Shown: in pieces, positions 48,249 to 58,206 of the stretch | Layout: every line of letters begins with the position of its first letter | How positions within the stretch are numbered: the stretch's first letter is position 1 | From: Acinetobacter seifertii | GTDB lineage: Bacteria > Pseudomonadota > Gammaproteobacteria > Pseudomonadales > Moraxellaceae | DNA length: 64,000 nt | Reading direction: 5' to 3' | Assembly: GCF_000368065.1 (NCBI RefSeq) | Contig: NZ_KB851199.1 | Coordinates: 221,083-285,082 of the forward strand | Program-made: the position numbers and the translations under genes | The notes under the pieces: generated by a model | What the model saw: only the letters and a program-made list of their open reading frames with translations | What the model was told of the DNA's origin: nothing | The model's database searches: none

Positions 48249-48923
48249 TTACGCTACATCTGCATTAGATAACTTTGCGTACTCTCTTAAAAAGTTATGT
48301 AGCTCAGGTACATCTTTAGCAATCGTTAAAGGCTGGAACTGTTGTAATACTTCAATCGAATGCACACCATAGCCTACACCAATACGTGGCATCCCTAAAC
48401 GCTGCGCCATCTCAAGATCATAGCTACTATCGCCAATCATGACTGCACGCTCAATACTCACCCCAGTGACTGTTAATATTTCTTGCAACATGAGTGGATC
48501 TGGTTTTGATCGAGTTTCATTAGCTGCGCGAGTCACATCAAAAAGATGAGTACTTTGTGTTTTTGCAATCACACGGTCTAATCCACGACGGTTTTTACCT
48601 GTCGCTACGGCAAGCTTTAAACCTTGGGCTTTTAAATCATGGAGTAGTTCAGAAACACCCTCAAACCATGCATCACTAGTCGAGTTCGCAATATAGTGAT
48701 CACCATATGCTTTTAAAATCGATTCATGTAGCTCGGGCGCTTCTGGAAACAAAGTTTGCATCACTTCGGGTAAACCTAAACCGATAATACTTTTTGCAGC
48801 TTCATCAGTCAGAGTTAACTCATGCTGCTGTGCCGCATGCTGTAAACTTGCAACAATCTGACCAACAGAATTATATAAAGTACCATCCCAGTCAAAAATC
48901 ACTAATTCTGTTTTCAGACTCAT
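48249..48923 (-). CDS. HAD family phosphatase (phosphoglycolate phosphatase-like)
   Basis: A 224-residue HAD hydrolase. Motif I is IFDWDGTLYNS, motif II LAVATGKNRRG, motif III SKPDPLML and motif IV VMIGDSSYDLEMA. The alpha cap between I and II fits the beta-phosphoglucomutase/Gph subfamily. The start at 48923 overlaps the rluC stop as ATGA, so the two are translationally coupled. This is stronger evidence than the 34-residue-longer frame from 49025. Substrate not certain. Confidence 0.9.
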   Translation of the reverse strand: MSLKTELVIFDWDGTLYNSVGQIVASLQHAAQQHELTLTDEAAKSIIGLGLPEVMQTLFPEAPELHESILKAYGDHYIANSTSDAWFEGVSELLHDLKAQGLKLAVATGKNRRGLDRVIAKTQSTHLFDVTRAANETRSKPDPLMLQEILTVTGVSIERAVMIGDSSYDLEMAQRLGMPRIGVGYGVHSIEVLQQFQPLTIAKDVPELHNFLREYAKLSNADVA

Positions 48924-49852
48924 TTTGCTACTCTCAAAGCATCTAATAACTGGGTCATGTCTTCTGGTAAAGGCGCTTCGATAGTCGGATAACCCGGAAT
49001 ATCTAAACGCATCGCATGTAAACACAAACGGCGTGCTTCAGGGCCTGCATAAGCTGTGTTGTGCCCGTATTTATCATCACCAATCAAAGGGTGTCCAATA
49101 CTTAAACCATGTACACGAATTTGATGTGTACGACCTGATAAAGGTGAAGCATGAACCAACGTGGCATTTTTAAAGCGCTCTGCAACTACCCATTCAGTTT
49201 TACTTGGTTTACCTTCTTTAGATACACGTACACGACGCTCGCCATTGGCTAACTCATAGCGGAATAAAGGAGCATCAATGAGTTGCTTATCAAGACTTAC
49301 CTGACCTTTTACAATAGCTGCATAGGTCTTACGAATTTTGTGTTCACGCAACATATCTTGTAGCAATTTTAAAGTGCTACGTTTTTTGCTAATCATGACT
49401 AGACCAGAAGTATCACGGTCAATACGGTGAATAAGTTCTAAATATTTTTTGCCTGTCGCCGCACGTAGTGCCTCAATCAAACCATAAGCCACACCACTGC
49501 CGCCATGTACAGCAATACCAGATGGTTTATTTACAACTAATAGACCTTCATCTTCGTAAACCACACGGCTTAACAAACTTTGTGCCACACCATCACTTAC
49601 AGGAACAGCTGTTTCATCTTTTTGTTCATAGCGAATAGGCGCAACACGAATTTGATCTCCAATTGCGAGTTTGGTCTCGGCTTTAATACGTTTTTTATTG
49701 ACGCGAACCTGACCTTCACGAATCAAACGATAAATTCGACTCTTTGGCACACCCTTTAAACGTGAAAACAGGAAATTATCGATTCGTTGTCCTGCTTGAT
49801 GCTCATCCACCTCAAACCAAGTGACACTTTGCCATTGCTGTGTAGAATTCAT
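48920..49852 (-). CDS. rluC: 23S rRNA pseudouridine synthase RluC
   Basis: A 310-residue enzyme that modifies large-subunit rRNA. An N-terminal S4 RNA-binding domain (RIDNFLFSRLKGVPKSRIYR) precedes the RluA catalytic domain, whose Asp is in IHRIDRDTSGLVM (about residue 146). HQIRVHGLSIGHPLIGDDKYG and LCLHA are typical. The place beside and divergent from rne is the same as in E. coli, which supports RluC over RluD. It overlaps the HAD gene by 4 bp. Confidence 0.94.
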   Translation of the reverse strand: MNSTQQWQSVTWFEVDEHQAGQRIDNFLFSRLKGVPKSRIYRLIREGQVRVNKKRIKAETKLAIGDQIRVAPIRYEQKDETAVPVSDGVAQSLLSRVVYEDEGLLVVNKPSGIAVHGGSGVAYGLIEALRAATGKKYLELIHRIDRDTSGLVMISKKRSTLKLLQDMLREHKIRKTYAAIVKGQVSLDKQLIDAPLFRYELANGERRVRVSKEGKPSKTEWVVAERFKNATLVHASPLSGRTHQIRVHGLSIGHPLIGDDKYGHNTAYAGPEARRLCLHAMRLDIPGYPTIEAPLPEDMTQLLDALRVAK

Positions 49853-49959
49853 ACTAATATTTAAACCTGAAATTTTACGAAATTTGATTAATAAATGACC
49901 GATTAGCTTAGTTTTTTCACAAGAAATCTAAGCTTAGCCCATAGGCAGATGCTGCAAGG

Positions 49960-50574
49960 TTTGATATAGTCAGCGCACGGATACCGCCGTAAGTGAACAT
50001 CTAATGGGAATTTTCCCTGATTGAAACCTCAATCAAAATGATGCTTTCATCACCAGCTCGGATTGGTCCTAAAGAATTATGCCGACGCCGAAGGCTTATT
50101 ATATCGGCAAAATGACAAACTGTTGCGTTTAATTCAGTTTGTTCAAAAAAATATGTTACCAACTCTAGTTGGTTATGGAACGTAAACTGATACACATCAG
50201 ACAAATCGATCCTTAATGTTGCCTTCAGGCTAAAGCGTTGATGCATTGGAACTGCCGAAAGCACCGATACGATGAGCATTCCGTATCAAACTTCCAATAA
50301 AGAAGTCACTTCGCGGCCAATGACAGTGAAAGTCATTAACCAATGCACCGCTCACCCGCCAGTGAAGCAAAAAGGAATTCCGATTTAAAGGTTGAAGCAG
50401 TATTGCCTACATCACAGACGAGAATCGAAGCTAAGGCTAAATGTAGCCGGTAACAGATGACTCAGACCACAAGTATTTTGAGATCTGGGAAATGATCCGT
50501 CATGTTCGATGTTCGTTCAGAACCTTTAAGTTTGTTTGGTTTGTTTGTGTGAGTCACTATTAGGTGTCACACCC
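49960..50574 (+). promoter_or_regulatory. long structured leader of rne
   Basis: About 600 bp without a credible gene between rluC and rne. TTGATATAGT near 49968 looks like an extended -10. Within the leader, GGGAA-TT-TTCCC (50006-50017), TGATTGA-AACC-TCAATCA (50018-50035) and TGCCGA...TCGGCA (50080-50109, with an inner GCC-GAA-GGC) are consecutive hairpins. In E. coli the rne 5' UTR folds similarly and lets RNase E degrade its own mRNA. The 49853-49960 part should hold the rluC promoter, but I see no clear boxes. Confidence 0.5.
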
Positions 50575-53500
50575 ATGAAACGTATGTTGATTAATGCAAC
50601 TCACGCCGAAGAAGTTCGCGTTGCACTTATCACTGGTAATCGTCTTTACGATTTTGATTTAGAGAATCGTACCCGAGAACAGAAAAAATCCAATATCTAT
50701 AAAGGCCATGTCACCCGCGTAGAACCTTCTTTAGAAGCTGTTTTTGTTGAATACGGCGCAGGCCGTCAAGGCTTCTTGTCTATGCGTGAAATTGCGAATA
50801 GCTATTTCCAGGCAGATCCTCGTCAGACTTCAAACATTCGTGAACTTATTACTGAAGGCACAGAGCTTTTAGTTCAGGTTGAAAAAGAAGAACGTGGCAA
50901 TAAAGGTGCAGCGCTTTCTACTTTTATTTCTCTAGCAGGTCGCTATTTAGTTCTTATGCCAAATAACCCTAAAGGTGGCGGTATCAGCCGTCAAATTTCG
51001 GGTTCAGTACGCGAAGAGTTAAAAGAAATTTTAGCCTCTTTAAATGTACCTCGCGGCATGAGCGTGATTGTACGTACTGCTGGTATTGGCCGTACTCAAG
51101 AAGAATTACAGCTTGATTTACAGCACTTACTTGACCTTTGGGCACAAATTCAAAGTACAGCAAGCTCTGGCCCTTCTCCAATGCTTGTTCACCAAGAAGC
51201 TGGTGTTGTAACACGCGCAATTCGTGATTACTTACGTGATGACGTTGCTGAAATCTTAATTGATAGCGAACAAGCTTATAACGAAGCTTATAACTTTGTT
51301 AAAGCAGTCATGCCTCGTCAATTAGACAAATTAAAAACTTATACTTTAAATGAGCCATTGTTTGCTCATTTTGGTATTGAAAGCCAAATTCAAACTGCTT
51401 ACGAGCGTGAAGTAAAACTTCCATCTGGCGGTTCAATCGTGATTGACCAGACTGAAGCTTTAGTTTCAATCGATATTAACTCTGCGAAATCAACTCGCGG
51501 GCATGATGTTGAAGAAACTGCGCTAAATACCAACCTTGAAGCAGCAGAAGAAATTGCTCGTCAACTTCGTCTTCGTGACATTGGCGGTTTAGTTGTCATC
51601 GACTTCATCGATATGACTAAAGAACGCAACCAACGTATGGTTGAAGCAAAACTTCGTGAAGCAACCCAAAGCGATCGTGCCCGTATCCAGTTCGGTCAGT
51701 TGTCTCGTTTTGGCTTAATGGAAATGAGCCGTCAACGCTTACGTCCATCGCTTGAAGAAGCAACAGGTTATGTATGCCCTCGCTGTCATGGTACAGGCAT
51801 GGTTCGTGACCTACGTTCGCTTTCTCTTTCAATCATGCGTAAAGTTGAAGAGATTGCTCTTCGTGAACGTCATGGTGAAGTTCAGGTTGAAGTTCCAGTT
51901 GAAATTGCAGCCTTCTTGCTTAATGAAAAACGCCATAGTCTGGTGTATTTAGAGCAAACTTCTGGTGTACGTGTGACTGTATTACCTCACCCGCACTTAG
52001 AAACTCCGCATTACGAAATTGCTTATAACCCAGACGGTTTTGCTCCATCTAGTTATGAACGCACTGAAGCAACTCGCTCAAGCGAAAAAGAGCTAGGTTA
52101 TGAGTCTTCTGAATGGCATTTAGAAGAAGCAGATCACGGGCATGCACATGCAACAGCTCAAGCTTCAAATAATGCTCCAGCTCAGAAAAAAGCAAACCAA
52201 GCAAGTCAACCTGTAGCACAGCAAGCTGTAGCTCAAAAAGCGGCAAGTCCTTGTGCATGGTTAGAAAACTTATTTGTTCAAAAACAAGCGCAAACTGTTG
52301 ATCAATCTCGTTCAGCACAAAATGCCGCAGCTGCGATTGAGCAAATGGTAAATACTGGTGCTGTTAGCCGTGGTCAGTTTGGTCAAGTGGCTGTACCTCC
52401 TGTTGCAGAAGTTGCGCCAGTTCCGTCAAATAATGCTTATATTTCACAGTCACCTGTGAAACAAGAAGTTCGTGAACATGTTGAAAAAGATGATAGATCT
52501 CAACAACAACGTCAGAACAACAAAAAGCGCAAACATAAAGAGCAACGTGAACAGCATCACCAAGCTCATGAACAACAACATCAAGTTCATGAAGAAGTGG
52601 TTCAGTTGTCACGCCAAGAGCAACGTGAATTAAAACGTCAGCAAAAGCGTCAACAACACCAAGATCAGCAACATCAAAATAATGATGTACAACAAACTGA
52701 GAATGTTGTTCCACGCCGTGATCGTAATAATCAACAACGTCCAAACCGTCCAAATCGCCATCGCGATCCAAGTGTATTAAATGAAAATCAAAATACGCCA
52801 GCGGCACCAGTAGTTGTTGATGAAAAACAAGTTAAAGTGGATGTAATTGACGCACCTAAACATGATGTCATGAACACAGCTTTAATCATCAACGTTGACC
52901 AAGGTCAAAGCGAAATTGTTGCGCTAGCGCCTGAACAAAAGGTTGAACATGTTGAAGCGGCTCCTGTTGAAGTTGCTCAAGAGCCAACTCCTGCACCAGT
53001 TGTAGAAGAGAAAGCTGTTGTTGCAGAAACAAAAGAAGCGCAACCAACTAAAGAAGCTACTCAGCCTCAAATCCAACGTGCTAGCAACGATCCTCGTATG
53101 CGTCGTCGTCAGCAACGTGAAGCTAAACAAGCTAAAGCAGCTACTCCAACTGTTACGCCATCGCAAATTCCAACTTTGGCACAATACACAATTGGTAGCT
53201 TAATTCGTCAAGTATATGGCGAAGACTGCACTGTGTTGATTGAACAATTTGGTTTAGTACCAACGTTTAATCGTGCTTTGCAGAAGTTTACGGAACAGTA
53301 CGCAAGTACTTTGGTAGTTGAAGTAACTTCAGAAACAGAAGAGAAAAAACCGGTAACTCGTGATGCAGAACTTCCAAGCCATAAACCAGCTGAAGAAGCA
53401 GAACCAGCACCAGTGCTTCCGCTTACTCCATCGCAAGCTCCGACTCCACGTGTTGCAAATGATCCACGTGAACGTCGCCGTTTAGCAAAATTGGCTGCTG

Positions 53501-53889
53501 AGCAAGCATTTGAGCAAGTGAAACAACAACACTCTACTCAAGAGGAATTAGCTACCCCTGCTCCTGTAGTAGAAGAAACTGTTGTTGCTCCTGTTGCTGA
53601 AACACAAGCGCTTGTTGAATCAAAGCAACAACCGCTTGAGCTTAATCAAGTAACTGAGGTGGCATCTAGCGTAGAAGAAGCGCCAGTTGAAGCTGTAGTA
53701 GAAGCTCCAATTGCGAAACAGCCAAAAGCAGCGGCAAAAGCTAAAGCAGCTCAAGAACAAGCTGCTGAGTCAACTGAAGCTCCGACAGAGAGTGAATCAG
53801 AAGATTCTAAAGCTGATAAGGACAAACCAAGTCGTCCTCGTCGCCCTCGTGGCCGTCCACCAAAAAAAGCTAATCCTGTAGCTGAGTAA
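50575..53889 (+). CDS. rne: ribonuclease E
   Basis: A 1104-residue endoribonuclease, scaffold of the RNA degradosome. The catalytic half has an S1 domain ([20 protein letters not shown]), the 5'-sensor and RNase H-like regions, catalytic acids in [12 protein letters not shown] and VVIDFIDM, and the zinc-link CPRCHGTG (about residue 405). The second half is disordered: Gln/His/Arg-rich basic tracts (about 640-740), acidic Pro/Val/Glu repeats, and two similar motifs around [10 protein letters not shown] and [10 protein letters not shown] that may bind RNA or partners. The start at 50575 ([10 protein letters not shown]) is the family start. Confidence 0.97.
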   Translation: MKRMLINATHAEEVRVALITGNRLYDFDLENRTREQKKSNIYKGHVTRVEPSLEAVFVEYGAGRQGFLSMREIANSYFQADPRQTSNIRELITEGTELLVQVEKEERGNKGAALSTFISLAGRYLVLMPNNPKGGGISRQISGSVREELKEILASLNVPRGMSVIVRTAGIGRTQEELQLDLQHLLDLWAQIQSTASSGPSPMLVHQEAGVVTRAIRDYLRDDVAEILIDSEQAYNEAYNFVKAVMPRQLDKLKTYTLNEPLFAHFGIESQIQTAYEREVKLPSGGSIVIDQTEALVSIDINSAKSTRGHDVEETALNTNLEAAEEIARQLRLRDIGGLVVIDFIDMTKERNQRMVEAKLREATQSDRARIQFGQLSRFGLMEMSRQRLRPSLEEATGYVCPRCHGTGMVRDLRSLSLSIMRKVEEIALRERHGEVQVEVPVEIAAFLLNEKRHSLVYLEQTSGVRVTVLPHPHLETPHYEIAYNPDGFAPSSYERTEATRSSEKELGYESSEWHLEEADHGHAHATAQASNNAPAQKKANQASQPVAQQAVAQKAASPCAWLENLFVQKQAQTVDQSRSAQNAAAAIEQMVNTGAVSRGQFGQVAVPPVAEVAPVPSNNAYISQSPVKQEVREHVEKDDRSQQQRQNNKKRKHKEQREQHHQAHEQQHQVHEEVVQLSRQEQRELKRQQKRQQHQDQQHQNNDVQQTENVVPRRDRNNQQRPNRPNRHRDPSVLNENQNTPAAPVVVDEKQVKVDVIDAPKHDVMNTALIINVDQGQSEIVALAPEQKVEHVEAAPVEVAQEPTPAPVVEEKAVVAETKEAQPTKEATQPQIQRASNDPRMRRRQQREAKQAKAATPTVTPSQIPTLAQYTIGSLIRQVYGEDCTVLIEQFGLVPTFNRALQKFTEQYASTLVVEVTSETEEKKPVTRDAELPSHKPAEEAEPAPVLPLTPSQAPTPRVANDPRERRRLAKLAAEQAFEQVKQQHSTQEELATPAPVVEETVVAPVAETQALVESKQQPLELNQVTEVASSVEEAPVEAVVEAPIAKQPKAAAKAKAAQEQAAESTEAPTESESEDSKADKDKPSRPRRPRGRPPKKANPVAE

Positions 53890-53919
53890 GCCATTTGCTC
53901 AATTGCAGCTAATTTAAAC

Positions 53920-53952
53920 AAACCTAGTCATTTCGATGACTAGGTTTTTTTT
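53920..53952 (+). terminator. rne terminator
   Basis: AACCTAGTCA / TGACTAGGTT with a 6-nt loop and an eight-T run. Confidence 0.93.
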
Positions 53953-54081
53953 GTTATTTTTAACCAATTAGGTTGATTGCACTAGAAGAAAAGTTTTAAA
54001 AGCATGGTGAACCATGAAAACTATTGGACTTTTTGCCCACACAACCTTTTTTGGATTGATCGAAAAATAAATAGGATTGAT

Positions 54082-55923
54082 ATGAGCCAGACAACACAGA
54101 CCGATATCATTACTCTTGGTGATGTTGCCACAAGACTTCCTAGCTTCATTCCCAAAGTACCCCATATCCTAAATGGTCTTAAACAGGCTTATTTAAGAAC
54201 ATCACATACTCCAACAGGTTTGGGTATTGCTTTTGAAAAAGCTGTTAAACGGAATCCGAAAGGCACGGCATTATTATTTGAAGATCAAAGTTATTCTTAT
54301 GAAGCTTTAAATGAATGGGCAAACCAGATTTCTCATTACTATCTTTCTATTGGAGCGCGTAAAGGGGACGTCATTGCTGTAATGATTGAAAACCGCTCCG
54401 AGCTAATCGCAACAATTGTTGGTTTGGCTAAAATTGGGGTGACCATTGCACTTGTGAATACATCTCAAGTCGGTAAAGTTCTCGCTCATAGCATCAATCT
54501 CGTAAAGCCAATTGCTGTTATTGCGGGTGAAGAAGTTCGAGCAGCTATTGATGAAATTCGCCAAGACTTAAATGTTCCTAAAGAGCGTTTTCATTGGTTT
54601 GCAGATCAAGCAACACGTCAAAATGCAGGTAAAGCACCTCAAGGTTATGCGAATCTAGCTGAACAAATTGATCAATTTCCAAAATTTAACCCATCGACTA
54701 CTCGTTCTGTGACGGGTAATGATGGCCTGTTCTATATCTACACCTCTGGTACAACAGGTTTGCCAAAGGCTGTTATTTTCAAGCACAGTCGCTGGACATT
54801 AGCGTATGGCACTTATGGTCATATCTTAAACTTAGGCCCAGATGACGTTATGTACGTTACCTTGCCGCTTTATCATGCAACAGGTGTGGTGGTTTGCTGG
54901 TGTGGTGTAATCGCAGGCAGCTCTACTCTTGCTATTCGACGTAAATATTCGACTAGCGCATTCTGGAAAGACGTTCAAAAATTTAATGCGTCTGCAATTG
55001 GTTATGTTGGCGAACTTTGCCGTTACCTAATGGATGCTCCAGTTACCGAACTTGACCGTAACCACCGCGTCACCAAAATGATCGGTAACGGCATGCGTCC
55101 AAACATCTGGGACAAGTTCAAACAACGTTTCGGCGTTAAAGAAGTTCTTGAACTTTATGCATCGAGCGAAGGTAACGTTGGATTTAGCAATATTTTCAAC
55201 TTCGACAACACAGTTGGCTTCTCTCCTACACCATATGCCATTGTTCAGTTCGATAAAGAGAAAAATGAGCCTATCCGCGACAAAAACGGCTGGTGTCAAA
55301 AAGTTAAAGCAGGTGAGGTTGGCCTGCTAGTTGGAAAAATTACTAGCCGCTCTCCATTTGACGGTTATACAGACCCTGAAAAGAACAAATCTGTAATTTG
55401 GAAAGATGTTTTCAAAAAAGGCGACTCTTATTTCAACACAGGTGATTTAGTTCGAGATATTGGTTTCCGTCATGCTCAGTTTGTGGACCGTCTAGGCGAC
55501 ACTTTCCGCTGGAAAGGTGAAAACGTATCCACCACTGAAGTGGAAAACATGGTATGCGAATACGAAAAAATTGCTGAAGCTGTCGTTTATGGTGTAGAAA
55601 TTCCAAATACCAATGGTCGTGCTGGTATGGCAGCCATCACGCTGGCAGATGGTGAAGAGTTAAATGACGCAGATTTAACCGAAATGGTGTCTGTCTTTAA
55701 GAAGTGCTTGCCTGCTTATGCCGTACCGGTGTTTTTACGTGTACAAAAAAAGGTCGAAACAACAGGTACTTTTAAATATCAGAAGAATAAACTGAAAGAA
55801 GATGCGTTTAATCCGAGCAAAACTTCTGAGCGTTTACTCGCTTTATTGCCTGGTGCAAACAGTTACTGTGACATCACAACTGAAATTTTTGACAACATTC
55901 AGGCATATAAATACCGTTTTTAG
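54082..55923 (+). CDS. long-chain fatty acid-CoA ligase (FATP/FadD6-like)
   Basis: A 613-residue ANL-family adenylating enzyme that activates fatty acids with ATP and CoA. The AMP-binding loop is YIYTSGTTGLPKAVI (about residue 221), then YASSEGNVGF, the FNTGDLVRDIGF hinge and RWKGENVSTTEVE. The extended N-terminus and the YTSGTTGLPKA variant fit the very-long-chain/FATP group (FadD6-like), not classical FadD. The start at 54082 (MSQTTQ) has AGGATTGAT before it; the frame from 54004 adds 26 unlikely residues. Confidence 0.9.
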   Translation: MSQTTQTDIITLGDVATRLPSFIPKVPHILNGLKQAYLRTSHTPTGLGIAFEKAVKRNPKGTALLFEDQSYSYEALNEWANQISHYYLSIGARKGDVIAVMIENRSELIATIVGLAKIGVTIALVNTSQVGKVLAHSINLVKPIAVIAGEEVRAAIDEIRQDLNVPKERFHWFADQATRQNAGKAPQGYANLAEQIDQFPKFNPSTTRSVTGNDGLFYIYTSGTTGLPKAVIFKHSRWTLAYGTYGHILNLGPDDVMYVTLPLYHATGVVVCWCGVIAGSSTLAIRRKYSTSAFWKDVQKFNASAIGYVGELCRYLMDAPVTELDRNHRVTKMIGNGMRPNIWDKFKQRFGVKEVLELYASSEGNVGFSNIFNFDNTVGFSPTPYAIVQFDKEKNEPIRDKNGWCQKVKAGEVGLLVGKITSRSPFDGYTDPEKNKSVIWKDVFKKGDSYFNTGDLVRDIGFRHAQFVDRLGDTFRWKGENVSTTEVENMVCEYEKIAEAVVYGVEIPNTNGRAGMAAITLADGEELNDADLTEMVSVFKKCLPAYAVPVFLRVQKKVETTGTFKYQKNKLKEDAFNPSKTSERLLALLPGANSYCDITTEIFDNIQAYKYRF

Positions 55924-55995
55924 TTCATTTTTTAGCTAAACAAGAGGAAATCGTGCTTTTTATAGGCAATCATGCAAATGTTTTTAAATTTCCTC

Positions 55996-56023
55996 TTGTG
56001 TTAGTTGAATAACTTGCTAAAAT
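55996..56023 (+). promoter_or_regulatory. tRNA-Lys promoter
   Basis: TTGTGT and TAAAAT separated by 16 bp, followed by a GC-rich TACGCGAC discriminator as at stringently controlled stable-RNA promoters. It lies 133 bp upstream of the first tRNA. Confidence 0.55.
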
Positions 56024-56155
56024 ACGCGACATCAAAACGATACAGTGTTTAGAAGTATTACTTCTCTCTGAGTCAATACGAGTTTGATTGCTTAAGAAAA
56101 TCATAGATTTTCTCTTGCACTCGGGTAAAACGTTGTTTTACTTAATCCTCGCTCA

Positions 56156-56231
56156 GGGTCGTTAGCTCAGTTGGTAGAGCAGCGGACTTTTAATCCGTTG
56201 GTCCCGCGTTCGAGTCGCGGACGACCCACCA
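56156..56231 (+). tRNA. tRNA-Lys (anticodon TTT)
   Basis: A 76-nt cloverleaf: acceptor GGGTCGT / ACGACCC, D-loop AGCTCAGTTGGTAGAGC, anticodon arm CGGACTTTTAATCCG with loop CTTTTAA (anticodon TTT), T-arm CGCGTTCGAGTCGCG, encoded CCA. Identical to the second copy 22 bp downstream. Confidence 0.97.
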
Positions 56232-56253
56232 CTTATCTGTTTTGAACCCATTT

Positions 56254-56329
56254 GGGTCGTTAGCTCAGTTGGTAGAGCAGCGGACTTTTAATCCGTTGGT
56301 CCCGCGTTCGAGTCGCGGACGACCCACCA
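56254..56329 (+). tRNA. tRNA-Lys (anticodon TTT), second copy
   Basis: Base-for-base identical to the first copy, including the encoded CCA. A 22-bp spacer separates them and a terminator follows, so they are probably one transcript. Confidence 0.97.
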
Positions 56330-56335
56330 AATTCT

Positions 56336-56368
56336 AAAAAGCCTCTCACAATTTGAGAGGCTTTTTTT
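56336..56368. terminator. terminator of tRNA-Lys operon
   Basis: GCCTCTCA / TGAGAGGC with a 5-nt loop, A5 before and T7 after. Confidence 0.92.
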
Positions 56369-56394
56369 ATTGTTATCTTATTTTCTTTTTATGA

Positions 56395-57291
56395 CTAAAA
56401 GATGACGATGCATTTGCGATTTAAAACCTCTCCAATCCAATTCATAAAAACTTCTAATCGTTTTGGAATATAGCTTCGGTTCGGATATAAAATATTAAGT
56501 GGAAGTGATGGTGCACTATAAGCACTAAGCACCTCAACCAACATTCCCTGCTCAATTTTATCTTGAACATCATAGTATGGAAGTTGAATAATTCCCAAAC
56601 CCGCATTAGCTGCCGCAATATAAGCTTCAGTATTATTTACACTTAAAGCGCTATCCATCATCACTGTTCCATCTTGATGTAAAAATACGCCCTGTTTTTC
56701 TCCTACAGCTCCCGCGTAGTTAATCAGTTTGTGTTGAGATAAATCTTCTAATTGTTCAGGCGTACCGTACTGTTCTAAGTAATGGGGGCTTGCACAGTTC
56801 ACCATGACCAAATGACCAATCAATCTTGCAATTAAACTGCTGCTATCTAACTCACCTACCCGAACAACACAGTCAATCCCCTTTTCAATTAAGTCAGTCA
56901 TGTCATCAGAACTATTGAGCTGCAAATAAATATCTGGATAACGATGATAAAAATCTGACAGCTCAGGAATAATCACTTGATGCACAATCCGACTGGGCAT
57001 TGAAATTTTTAATGTGCCGCGGTAATGCTGTTTTTGTGTCTGAATGAGTTGTTCTAATTGTTCATAGTCAAACAACAAGTTTTGACACTCTGGCAATATT
57101 CGCTGTCCATCTTGCGTCAAGCTTACTTTACGGGTGGTGCGGTGAAATAAACGTACGCCATAGTGAGTTTCAAGTTGTTGAATGGCACTGGTTACCGTTG
57201 AGCGAGGTAGATCGAGTCGATGTGCCACTTCACTAAAACTTTGCCGTTTAGCGACTTCTGTAAAAATAAAAAATTGCTGCAACCGATCCAT
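56395..57291 (-). CDS. LysR-family transcriptional regulator
   Basis: A 298-residue regulator of the CrgA/DsdC-like group: N-terminal HTH FTEVAKRQSFSEVAHRLDLP...SAIQQLETHYGVRLF, effector domain from about residue 92 (GTLKISMPSRIVHQVIIPEL). It is divergent from an SDR oxidoreductase gene with a 113-bp shared region, and so is likely its regulator. The C-terminus (RKCIVIF) is hydrophobic and a little unusual. Confidence 0.9.
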   Translation of the reverse strand: MDRLQQFFIFTEVAKRQSFSEVAHRLDLPRSTVTSAIQQLETHYGVRLFHRTTRKVSLTQDGQRILPECQNLLFDYEQLEQLIQTQKQHYRGTLKISMPSRIVHQVIIPELSDFYHRYPDIYLQLNSSDDMTDLIEKGIDCVVRVGELDSSSLIARLIGHLVMVNCASPHYLEQYGTPEQLEDLSQHKLINYAGAVGEKQGVFLHQDGTVMMDSALSVNNTEAYIAAANAGLGIIQLPYYDVQDKIEQGMLVEVLSAYSAPSLPLNILYPNRSYIPKRLEVFMNWIGEVLNRKCIVIF

Positions 57292-57404
57292 TTTAATTGT
57301 TCGTATTTTCTGAATAGTTAAACCAAACTAGCATAATTGATCAAAAATTACCGCCAATCTAGACTAAAAACACATTAGAACAAGTCATCATAGGAATAAC
57401 CATC

Positions 57405-58160
57405 ATGGCAACTCATACGCTTAAAGATAAAGTTGTACTGATTACTGGCGGTGCAAAAAACTTAGGTGGACTCATTAGCCGTAAATTTGCAGAACAAGGC
57501 GCTAAAATCGCAATTCACTACAATAGTTCAGAAACACAAGCAGATGCCGAACAAACACTCGCAGATGTAAAAGCATTCGGTGTAGATGCTGTTTTAATTC
57601 AGGCGGACCTAACTCATATCGACAACATCGAAAAACTTTTTGTAGATACCAAACAGCATTTTGGTGGAATTGATATTGCCATTAATACAGTTGGAAAGGT
57701 TTTAAAGAAATCATTTTTAGAAACTACCGAACAAGAGTTTGATAGCATGAGCGATATCAACTCAAAAATTGCCTATTTCTTTATTCAATCGGCAGGTCGT
57801 CATTTAAATGACGGCGGAAAAATCTGTTCAATCGTGACTTCTCTTCTGGCAGCCTACACGGGTCTCTATTCAACCTACGAAGGTTTAAAAGCACCTGTTG
57901 AGCATTACACCCGCGCTGCATCGAAAGAATTTGGAGATCGCCAAATTTCTGTGACTGCTGTTGCACCTGGCCCCATGGATACCCCTTTCTTTTATGGGCA
58001 AGAATCTGCCGAAGCAGTCGCTTACCATAAATCTGCTTCAGCTTTAGGTGGACTCACCAAAATTGAAGATATTGAACCTCTAGTTCGCTTTTTGGTGACC
58101 GATGGTTGGTGGATTACCGGTCAAACAATTTTTGCAAATGGCGGTTATACCACCCGCTAA
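57405..58160 (+). CDS. SDR-family oxidoreductase
   Basis: A 251-residue short-chain dehydrogenase. The NAD(P)-binding loop is LITGGAKNLGGLISR (TGxxxxxG), the nucleotide-contact region INTVGKV (an NxxG-type segment), and the catalytic Ser/Tyr/Lys lie around IVTSLLAAYTGLYSTYEGLK (YxxxK). A SDR C-terminal GQTIFANGGYTTR closes it. The substrate is not apparent. It is probably controlled by the divergent LysR gene. Confidence 0.9.
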   Translation: MATHTLKDKVVLITGGAKNLGGLISRKFAEQGAKIAIHYNSSETQADAEQTLADVKAFGVDAVLIQADLTHIDNIEKLFVDTKQHFGGIDIAINTVGKVLKKSFLETTEQEFDSMSDINSKIAYFFIQSAGRHLNDGGKICSIVTSLLAAYTGLYSTYEGLKAPVEHYTRAASKEFGDRQISVTAVAPGPMDTPFFYGQESAEAVAYHKSASALGGLTKIEDIEPLVRFLVTDGWWITGQTIFANGGYTTR

Positions 58161-58165
58161 AATTT

Positions 58166-58196
58166 AAAAAGCCGCATCTCATTGTACGGCTTTTTA
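58166..58196. terminator. terminator SDR / hemW
   Basis: AAAAAGCCG / CGGCTTTTT with a 12-nt loop between convergent genes. Confidence 0.8.
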
Positions 58197-58206
58197 GTTT
58201 GCTTCT

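Noticed and set aside
50001..50279. 92-residue minus-strand frame in the rne leader
   Set aside because: It lies over the hairpins of the rne leader, has no SD or family pattern, and is best explained by structured non-coding DNA.
51200..53889. internal stop or frameshift in the low-complexity half of rne
   Set aside because: The frame is open for all 1104 codons. The Gln/His/Arg repeats are normal for the disordered RNase E tail.
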